64,000 nt of DNA from Diphasiastrum complanatum. Its lineage: Eukaryota > Streptophyta > Lycopodiopsida > Lycopodiales > Lycopodiaceae. Positions within the stretch are counted from its first letter, which is position 1, and each line of letters opens with the position of its first letter. The stretch covers positions 54,157,942 through 54,221,941 of the forward strand of contig CM055098.1 in assembly GCA_029204225.1 (NCBI GenBank). Reading direction: 5' to 3'. Made by a program: the position numbers and the translations under genes. The notes below the pieces were generated by a model. It saw only the letters and a program-made list of their open reading frames with translations, did not search any database and had not been told where the DNA came from. Of this stretch, positions 57,336 to 64,000 are shown one piece after another.

Positions 57336-57900
57336 TGAGTCTAATCCCTTGATTAGCCATGTCGAGTGATCAACATCAAAATCACACGTTAGGCATCGAA
57401 TTTGAGCTATTCCAAGTGATAGGTACCAAATTCAAGCTATTTCAATGTCTTGAAGTACTATTCTATTGGTTTCGTCACTCAATGGACAATCTCGAGTGAT
57501 AAAGGCCAAAAATACAACTATCTTTAATGGTAGATAGCAAATTTGAGCTATCTGATGTGATAGGGATCAAATATCAACAATAACTGGTGCAACAAAATAT
57601 ACTAGATTCGAAACTAGTTGAGTCTAATAACTTGATGAGCCATGTTGGGTGATAAGAAAAAAAATTACACATTGGGCATCAAAGTTTGGCATTCCCAAAT
57701 GATAGGCAACAATTTTAATCTATTTGGATGAAATCCCTCAAAGTTGATCACTCTATGAAGAGCCTCAGGTGAGAAGTGCCAAAATGGGACTTTTTACATT
57801 TGAGCTATCTCATGTGATGCTGGTTAATTATGATTACTCAATGGGCTATGTCAAGTGATAGGGACCAAAATAGAGTTGTTTCACATGTAAGTATCAAATT
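57320..57900 (+). repeat. Diverged direct repeat, about 283-bp period
   Basis: TAGATTCGAAACTAGTTGAG occurs at 57320 and 57603, each followed by parallel text (CTTGAT(T/G)AGCCATGT, GGCATC(G/A)AA, TGATAGG). Shorter phrases (GTGATAGGGACCAAA, TTGAGCTATC) repeat several times to 57900. Non-coding. Confidence 0.7.
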
Positions 57901-58389
57901 CAAGTTACTTGATTTTTCCAAACTCGAGATTTTGAATATTTTGATGATTTTTTAAAAATGACATATATGTATTAAATTATTGCTTAGTTTCCTAAATAGT
58001 TAAAAGAAATCACACTTCTATTTCAAAGTTTGCTTGAATCTGCTTCTTTTCTTCGTGAATTAGACAACGTCATATATGTTCAAGCAAATTGACATTGGTA
58101 AGGTATCTAAATGTTTTAGTGATAAAGATATTTGTGGTCCTTGTTAAATTTGTGTGTACGTATCAATTTTAACTGTATATTTTGACAAGTGTATTTTGTC
58201 AATATCATTAACATTCTTGTTAAAAAATTGCTGATAAAATTTAATCGTTCATTAGCGAATATGTCTTCTACTGAAAAAATGTCTCTAAATAGGTATATTT
58301 ATTAAATGTACAGTAGATATTATGTACTTAACATTTGGATTTGCAGCATTGTGTGTTGAATATAACTTTTTTGTTTTTCTTCTACGATT
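57901..58389. other. AT-rich stretch before the CACTA gene
   Basis: No gene recognised. It may be intron or 5' sequence of the CACTA element that follows. Confidence 0.4.
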
Positions 58390-59060
58390 GTTTAAAGCAT
58401 GACGCCTCCACAAGATAGCAAAAAGCTAAAGAAGACGCAATTAGCACATGAGGATGCTTGGATCTAGAAAATGGTAGCTTGATTTGCATGTCTTCATTTT
58501 AGTTTTAGTTTTCATTAATGACAATCTTATATGTTAATTGATGAATATTTGTTTCCCATGTTTGAAGAACTATGAATCGTCGTCTAGCTCTAGAGACGAT
58601 GACAACAGTCACTCCCATATCCAAAACAAGATTGGCATACAATGGGCCACACATAAATCAACTATCACGTTGTGAGCATATGGATTGAGAGCCATGATGA
58701 AAATAGATGAACAACAACGTGCCAAAACAGATCAGCCTCAATCTTCTTCTTCTTCTTCTTCAGAATCAAGATCAAGTGCTGAAAATCATTTTCGCATTCA
58801 AGATGAAGTTGAAATCATGAACAACTTGATAAATAACATCTATGAGCATCATGATGTGGAAGAACACACTTAACAAGATAGTGAATTTTTTTTTTAGAGC
58901 CAAGGAAAAAAAATTGAGAGAAGAATCAAACACACCATTATATCTTGGAGCAAAGACATCTTGTTTGGCCACTTCGTTGCTTACATTGAACCTCCAAGCA
59001 AAATATAGATGGAGTGATACAAGTGTTATACATCCTTATTTGGGTAAATAAGATTGAGAT
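58390..59060 (+). pseudogene. CACTA (En/Spm) TNP2-type transposase, N-terminal part
   Basis: Begins near 58400 with MTPPQDSKKLKKTQLAHEDA, has intron-like AT-rich sequence at 58470-58570, and a Ser-rich region (58740-58790). Near 58940-59045 it carries NTPLYLGAKTSCLATSLLTL followed by NLQAKYRWSDTSV. The latter matches the conserved TNP2 region (PLYPGC ... L-LK---GWSDKSF). The 58478-58580 sequence is about 80% similar to 63362-63480, which precedes the second transposase block, so both flank parts of one CACTA family. Stops and frameshifts show it is non-functional. Confidence 0.68.
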
Positions 59061-59159
59061 TTTTTTTAAAGATTTTAGTAGATGTGTTATTCAAGTCAAA
59101 AGTTTTAGTTGGTGGGATTGGATTTATTTTCTTTGACTAGCATTGATGTCCCTTTGAAT

Positions 59160-59539
59160 AGTGTTGTCACATTAATGCCTTATGCAGGACCTCAATACAA
59201 TTGGGGTGATTGGCATGCTCTAGTCACCAATGGAGAATGTAGGATTATGGCTTGAATGCCAATGCTTGTTCTTTGGAAGAGCGGCGTGTGCAAGGAGAAA
59301 ATGTTTTGAAATCACATCGTATGTACATTGATGGGCATCTAGAAAAATATGGCAATATTGTTGCATATATAAATAGTCCCATTGGGCACCCTTCATTAAC
59401 TAATTGTGATTTTGAGGAATGCACCAATGGAAAGGAAGAATACTTTTCTAGGAACTCAAAAGGTACATACGTAATGGTATGTGTGATAAGGCCCATTAAA
59501 TGTGGTGAAGAGCTATTCATCAAATATAGCTTCAATTGT
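59160..59539 (+). pseudogene. SET-domain-like fragment
   Basis: After a short first part (MPYAGPQYNWGDWHALVTNG) in another frame, 59252 onward encodes LNANACSLEERRVQGENVL and RMYIDGHLEKYGNIVAYINS. It then has TNCDFEEC and VCVIRPIKCGEELFIKYSFN. The N-x-A-x-[FY]-I-N, NC-F and GEEL-x-x-Y pattern is the C-terminal half of a SET methyltransferase domain. The cofactor-binding N-terminal part and post-SET cysteines are not seen, and the fragment is cut at 59540 by a gypsy LTR. It may be a captured host-gene piece inside the CACTA element. Confidence 0.58.
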
Positions 59540-60168
59540 TGTTGGAGGGTTTGCAGATCGCAAGGCGACCCTAACCCTAGTTAATAAGTGAGAGAGATTT
59601 GGCACCCTACGTGTGTAAGTCCAACCCGATGATCACATAGTTATTTGATTAGTTAGAAAGTCAATAAAAGGACTTTAGGCCTTTTTGCGAGACTTTTAAT
59701 GTCGCAACAAGGCCTAAATGTCAAGTTAGTGAATAAAGCTGGGTTCCCCTCCAATTTGGATGGTTCCTACTCTTTTTTAAATTTGAATAATTAGGGAGGC
59801 AAAAATGGACCAATAGGATTCAGAGGCCAGGGTCCTCCTCTCTACTATAAGAAGGGACCAACTCGAGTTCCTACACATGTACATATCTTCATTTCAATGA
59901 AGCAGATTGGTTTTCTTGTAAAATAGATTTATGAATGTCCTTGCTCTCTGTCACTTTTCCTCCATCTCTCATGCTTTTATTGAGTTTTGCTAATTGTTGG
60001 ATCTGATTGTTATCGGAATTGCATGTTTTTATATTTTTTATGAGAGAGAACGGGAGAGAGAGAAAGAGTAAGCTATCTTCATTGTGGATCTAGTGCTAAT
60101 GGATGTAGTGTTAATGCTTAGGTTAATGGATGTTAGAGTTCGATTTGGATCTTCCATTCATGCTGGTT
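59540..60168 (+). repeat. Gypsy LTR, left copy (truncated at its 3' end)
   Basis: TGTTGGAGGGTTTGCAGATC at the start; AGTCAATAAAAGGACTTTAGG and CTACTATAAGAAGGGACC (TATA-like) inside. It parallels 62484-63094 with scattered substitutions and a few indels, implying an older insertion than X. Confidence 0.88.
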
Positions 60169-60555
60169 GAAGATATACCTTTCGAAATTGCCGAAGTATA
60201 GTTCGTCGTTACTTTCATAGTAATGGACTTACCAAAAGCACCAAATGTCTACCGAGTCCTATTGGGACACCCATGGTTACGAGTTGCACAAGTAATTCAT
60301 AATTGGGGTACGGGGAAAATCACATTTGAAAATCGATAACGTGCAGTCAAGGTTGATCTTGCAACTTGGACTATCAAACCAGTGGTTCAAAAAGAGCATG
60401 ATGATTCGTCAACAATGGATCATACTTGTGACCGACCAGAGAAAAATTGGAGAGTTCATTACAATTCTCAAATCGATAAAATCAACTGGAATGAAGCTCT
60501 TGCAATGATTGACTATACAACATGATATATGTGTCAACAAGATAATTAGTCAAAT
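60169..60555 (+). pseudogene. Gypsy protease end
   Basis: Plus-strand text reads VMDLPKAPNVYRVLLGHPWL, then RVAQVIHNWGTGKITFEN. This is the C-terminal strand of a retropepsin-like gypsy protease (LLG-PWL, ITF). Stops lie just before and after. The catalytic DTG/DSG is upstream and lost. It continues as RAVKVDLATWTIKP, then WRVHYNSQIDKINWNEALAM before further stops. Confidence 0.75.
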
Positions 60556-61215
60556 TTGAACGAGATTTTATTATTGGATCGAACCTTGGATACACTGATC
60601 ACTTCTCCTTGGAATGTGCTGAATGTAGCTTGGATATCAATGGAACCTATACTAGATCTGATTGAAGATGAACTCATTCTTGTGAGTCATGCCTTGACTT
60701 ATGATGACAATGCAGAACTTACTAATGAGCAAATTCTAAATCATATGAATTCGACTAGATTTGGAGTGCGTAATATTTCTGATGAACCAACAATAAAACC
60801 CCCAAAAGCAGTTATATTGAAGAAAGATAGGATCATAGGATCAATGACGAAGAAACAAGCCAAGCAACATTATAATACGGTCCTAAAATGGAAAAATCCT
60901 CCTCAAAAGATTGATTCAAAGAATGTGCGACCCTTGTTGGATAAGAAAAAAAAGATGGAGAAGCGAATCTCAGATATGGGATCTGAAAACACTCTCATCA
61001 GCCAAAAATTTGTTCAGTTGGACAAAGAGTTGAAGATTGCCAAACAACATCAAGCTAAATCTGAAGCTGCGAAGAAGACGACACAACAATTGGCTGATCA
61101 CCTAGAAGAGTATGTCAGCTCACTACAAAATGCGCTCACAACCGCCCAAGATCAGGTGGACAAGGCCGTGCAGGATGCAAAGCAACAAGTGCAGCTGCTC
61201 CAGGGTCAACTGTAG
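60556..61215 (+). CDS. Coiled-coil ORF inside the gypsy element
   Basis: A 219-codon frame. Residues 1-100 are mixed (ISMEPILDLIEDELILVSHA; LTNEQILNHMN). Residues 110-219 form a long predicted coiled coil rich in Lys, Glu, Gln and Ala (KKKKMEKRISDMGSEN, LDKELKIAKQHQAKSEAAKK, TTAQDQVDKAVQDAKQQVQL). The same frame continues past the stop to about 61500 with two stops (TELAKAKATINAYEKFVAQV), so the ancestor was longer and joined the preceding protease remnant. No known domain; a structural gag-like or accessory role is only a guess. Confidence 0.5.
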   Translation: MNEILLLDRTLDTLITSPWNVLNVAWISMEPILDLIEDELILVSHALTYDDNAELTNEQILNHMNSTRFGVRNISDEPTIKPPKAVILKKDRIIGSMTKKQAKQHYNTVLKWKNPPQKIDSKNVRPLLDKKKKMEKRISDMGSENTLISQKFVQLDKELKIAKQHQAKSEAAKKTTQQLADHLEEYVSSLQNALTTAQDQVDKAVQDAKQQVQLLQGQL

Positions 61216-61508
61216 ATGGCTGAATAAGATCACACATGTCTCCAAGGTGAATTGGATGCAACCACCCTTGAGCATGATGTGTATCTATAGACGCAAATAC
61301 TTGATCATCCGGTAACTCCGACGGAGACCGTGTATTTGTTTAAAAAGGTTGAAACCTACAAAGTGGCTCTTCAAGGATTCCAAGGCCGCTTTGACAGATT
61401 CAAAGGTACAGCTTCAACTGAGTTGGCAAAGGCTAAAGCAACTATCAACGCATATGAAAAATTTGTCGCTCAAGTGTTGGAAACTGGCCTCAAATTTCAG
61501 TTCTAGTC

Positions 61509-62345
61509 ATGCTGCAATTCTCCCCTCTACACCAAGCTGATGCACCTATGGATACATGGTTGAATTTGGACATGGACCAGGGTGGAGCCCATAAAGTTGA
61601 AAAACAACAACCAGTTTCACAGGCAGTGCAACTGGGTCCATCTTCATCAAGGACCACAACATTGTTCAGAAGACCAATCAACGTCGAGGACCAAATCCAG
61701 AGCTTTTTAGTGCAACATCCTCATGAGTTCTCACGTGGTGGTTGGGTTCTCAAGTTTAAGACTTCTGAAATAGAGGTCGACAAAGAATTGGATAAAATAC
61801 TTGCATTGGGAGAGCAGCCAGCTTGGAGAGTTACAGTTTTTGAGAAAACTCCAGAATCTATTAGGAGTTATGTGGCCAACCCTCACCAATTGCACGTAGA
61901 TCCGTATTACGTACCGATGCCGTGCAAGAATAAGTGGAAGGATTTGGGATTGGCCATGGACAAACTTACTATCCATATGTCAAACTGGCCAATCATCTAC
62001 CAATCTTTCAGTTGGAAAATTTCAGTGGATTTCCACCGGGCACTACAAGCATACCAGCGGGAGTATATACACTCTCCCGATCCAATAGTGAGGCAATCGG
62101 TGCTTTTTCCGAAAGACTTGACTCTGTTGGCATCCGTGGCAACGAGATGGGATGATTGCCTTCCTCCTTTGGCATTTGATCCAAATAAGCCAATGGCGTC
62201 AGAGAGCATCAAGGATCAGCTGCCAGTGGCTCGACTATATTTTTGTGCCACAATGATGAGAGGCTCCTGGAATCTCTATTCACATCCTGGACAACTTCAA
62301 AGTGGATTGCCGGAGCCCACCGTTGTTTTGTGCCGCACAATTTAG
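61509..62345 (+). CDS. Unrecognised 278-aa ORF inside the gypsy element
   Basis: Open for 278 codons up to about 140 bp before the right LTR. It has a polar N-terminus (to about 75), then a globular-looking part rich in Trp, Pro and Tyr: FLVQHPHEFSRGGWVLKF, PAWRVTVFEKTPESIRSYVA, HVDPYYVPMPCKNKWKDLGL, WPIIYQSFSWKISVDFHRAL, QREYIHSPDPIV and SVATRWDDCLPPLAF. I see no RT, RNase H or integrase signature. Its place between protease and 3' LTR is where pol should be, so it replaces pol. The Met start is nominal; coding probably continued from the coiled-coil ORF. Confidence 0.5.
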   Translation: MLQFSPLHQADAPMDTWLNLDMDQGGAHKVEKQQPVSQAVQLGPSSSRTTTLFRRPINVEDQIQSFLVQHPHEFSRGGWVLKFKTSEIEVDKELDKILALGEQPAWRVTVFEKTPESIRSYVANPHQLHVDPYYVPMPCKNKWKDLGLAMDKLTIHMSNWPIIYQSFSWKISVDFHRALQAYQREYIHSPDPIVRQSVLFPKDLTLLASVATRWDDCLPPLAFDPNKPMASESIKDQLPVARLYFCATMMRGSWNLYSHPGQLQSGLPEPTVVLCRTI

Positions 62346-62483
62346 ATTTCAGCACTGCCCGACTCGATTTCATGGAGAAGTGCAGTATCATTTACTAAAA
62401 ATTGGATGTGAAGCAAATAAAAGCCCATAGTAACTGCATCTCGCAGGTGTCGTGGGACCGCCACCAATTTTGGTGGGGGATAT

Positions 62484-63094
62484 TGTTGGAGGGTCTGCGG
62501 ATCCCAAGACAATCCTAACCCTAGTTAATAAGTGAGAGGGATTTGGCACCCTACGTGTGTAAGTCCGACCCGATGATCACATAGTTATTTCATTAATTAG
62601 AAAGTCAATAAAAGGACTTTAGGCCTTTTTGCGGGACTTTTAATATCGTAGGGCCTAAATGTCAAGTTAGTGAATAAAGTTGGGTTTCCCTCCAATTTGG
62701 ATGGTTCCCACTCTTTTTTAAATTTAAATAGAAATGGACCAATGGGATTCAGAGGCCAGGGTCCTCCTCTCTACTATAAAAAGAGACCAACTCGAGTTCC
62801 TACACATGTACATATTTTCATTTCAATAAAGCAGATTGGTTCTCTTGTGAAATGGATTTATGAATTTTTCTTGCTCTCTATCACTTTTCCTCCATCTCTC
62901 ATGCTTTTATTGAGTTTTCTAATTGTTGGATCTCATTGTTATTGGGATTGCATGTTTTTATACTTTTTATGAGAGAGAAAGGGAGAGAGAGAAAGAGTAA
63001 GCTATCTTCATTGTGGATCTAGTGTTAATGGATGTAGTGTTAATGCTTAGGGTTAATGGATGTTAGAGTTAGCTTTGGATTTTCCATTCATGCT
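62484..63094 (+). repeat. Gypsy LTR, right copy
   Basis: TGTTGGAGGGTCTGCGGATC start, preceded by the polypurine tract GGTGGGGGATAT at 62472-62483. The match to the left copy ends at about CCATTCATGCTG; sequence after 63094 may be further LTR or flank. Confidence 0.88.
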
Positions 63095-63460
63095 GAAATC
63101 TGAACTATCCTATTGCTCTCATGGGAATGAATCTACTCGTTACAACTAACTTCATTTCCTCGATGCTAGATTGATTAGATCTTGGGTTGAAACCCACTAT
63201 AATTTCCTTTTTCCAAGATGTGTACAAAAGGCTTTGAGCCAAACTCAAGCATGTATCTTGTGAATATCAAAATAATTTTATCTATTTAGTGAAAACAAGT
63301 TATGTTGAATGTGAATTGATTGTTTTTTTTTGTATTTCATATTGCATGCCTTAATTTAAGATATGGTGTTTGATTTGTATGTCTTAATTTTATTTTTAAT
63401 TTTCATGAATGACACTCGTATATGCTAATTGATGAATATGTTAATTTGTTTTCCATGTTT
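63095..63460 (+). other. Intron-like AT-rich stretch of the CACTA gene
   Basis: AT-rich, no ORF. 63362-63480 repeats 58478-58580 at roughly 80% identity by eye, ending ATGTTTGAAG(G/A)ACT before coding-like sequence in both places. Confidence 0.55.
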
Positions 63461-64000
63461 GAAGGACTGATACTCCTCGATATCGAGATGACTTACAAGG
63501 AACCACTATCCCATGCAAGGTGTTACAACACTTTCCAATAATCCCATGATTGCAACGATTGTTTCGTTGCAATCTCTTGTAGAACTTGTGAATTGGCATG
63601 CTAGTCATCATTCTTCGGATGAGATCATGAGAGTACCCTCAGACTCTCCTGCATGGAAACACATTGACAAAGAATATCCATGTTTTGCAAGTGAAACAAG
63701 AAATATGAGATTTGGACTTGCAACAGGCGGGGTTAACCCCTTTGGAAAAATGTCAAGCATGTGGTCTACTTGGCCAGTGGTGTTGGTCAACTATAACATT
63801 CCACCTTGGCTGAGCATTAAAAAAAGGACATCTCATGCTAGCACTTCTAATTCTCGGAAAACATAAAGTAAAAAATATGGATATCTACTTTGCACCATTG
63901 ATTGAAGAATTAGAACTACTATGGAAGGGAGTCCAAGCATATGACATCTCACGTCCACTTCAAGACAATACATTTTTGTTGCGTGCGATTTTAATGTGGA
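63461..64000 (+). pseudogene. CACTA TNP2-type transposase (Transposase_21), runs off the window
   Basis: Reads PCKVLQHFPIIP*LQRLFRC, LVELVNWHASHHSSDEIMRV, PSDSPAWKHIDKEYPCFASE, RNMRFGLATGGVNPFGKMSS and WPVVLVNYNIPPWL, the conserved TNP2 core. An in-frame stop near 63537 and another soon after break the first part. After a seven-A run near 63820 the frame must change to continue as GHLMLALLILGKHKVKNMDI, YFAPLIEELELLWKGVQAYD, then NTFLLRAILMW at the window end. This is the second part of the gene whose N-terminal part lies at 58.4-59.06 kb, separated by the SET-like fragment and the gypsy element. Confidence 0.93.

Larger units (their letters stand above)
59540..63094 (+). mobile_element. Non-autonomous Ty3/gypsy element, plus orientation
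   Basis: Left LTR 59540-60168 and right LTR from 62484 both start TGTTGGAGGGT and run parallel to about TTCCATTCATGCTG. The right LTR is preceded by GGTGGGGGATAT (polypurine tract). The interior keeps only the end of an aspartic protease, a coiled-coil ORF and an unrecognised ORF. No gag, RT or integrase is present. The left LTR runs straight into protease sequence without a primer-binding site, so the LTR end, PBS and gag were deleted. The true right end may extend past 63094. Confidence 0.82.

Overview
The window is nuclear DNA of a land plant, most likely a seed plant with a large repeat-rich genome. The evidence is AT-rich intergenic DNA, Ty1/copia and Ty3/gypsy LTR retrotransposons, CACTA (En/Spm) transposase, a tRNA-derived SINE, long microsatellites, plant-type splice sites and one plant-specific gene. 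The species cannot be named from this sequence.

Layout. 1-4.7 kb: microsatellites, an unrecognised split ORF and a SINE with a 15-bp target-site duplication. 4.7-5.8 kb (minus strand): the only convincing host gene, a three-exon model joining SOB-FIVE-LIKE (SOFL) type motifs to an atypical helix-loop-helix (HLH). 8.6-14 kb: copia relics on both strands, with a CACTA-like terminal region and a 154-bp tandem repeat. 16-20 kb: a gypsy gag relic beside fields of short degenerate motifs. 20.4-22.6 kb: a decayed copia element. 24-27.5 kb: a retroelement 3' end encoding an unrecognised repeated domain, fused to an oppositely oriented copia relic. 29.9-41 kb: nested elements, namely a copia element (called H here), a short gypsy-like element in one of its LTRs, a solo LTR, and a tandem segmental duplication of about 1.6 kb. 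40.97-51.47 kb: a very young non-autonomous copia-type element (called X) as a tandem dimer, LTR-internal-LTR-internal-LTR. Each unit has one gag ORF of about 1,030 codons and no recognisable protease, integrase or reverse transcriptase (RT). 51.5-57.3 kb: a mosaic of copia fragments in alternating orientation. 58.4-64 kb: a CACTA TNP2 gene with a SET-domain-like fragment, split by a non-autonomous gypsy element.

The main lead is a short conserved module, C/Y-K-x-x-x-R-x-S/N-E-A/S-S-x-x-D-T/S. It recurs in the 3'-terminal ORF of several distinct LTR families here: X twice, the X2 relic twice, and element Y twice within one ORF. It lies upstream of the polypurine tract and 3' LTR, and I cannot match it to any standard retroelement domain. 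Almost everything outside the SOFL/HLH gene is mobile-element DNA, so there is no operon-like or pathway logic; the organisation reflects nested insertion, truncation and recombination. Element boundaries come from reading by eye, not alignment.
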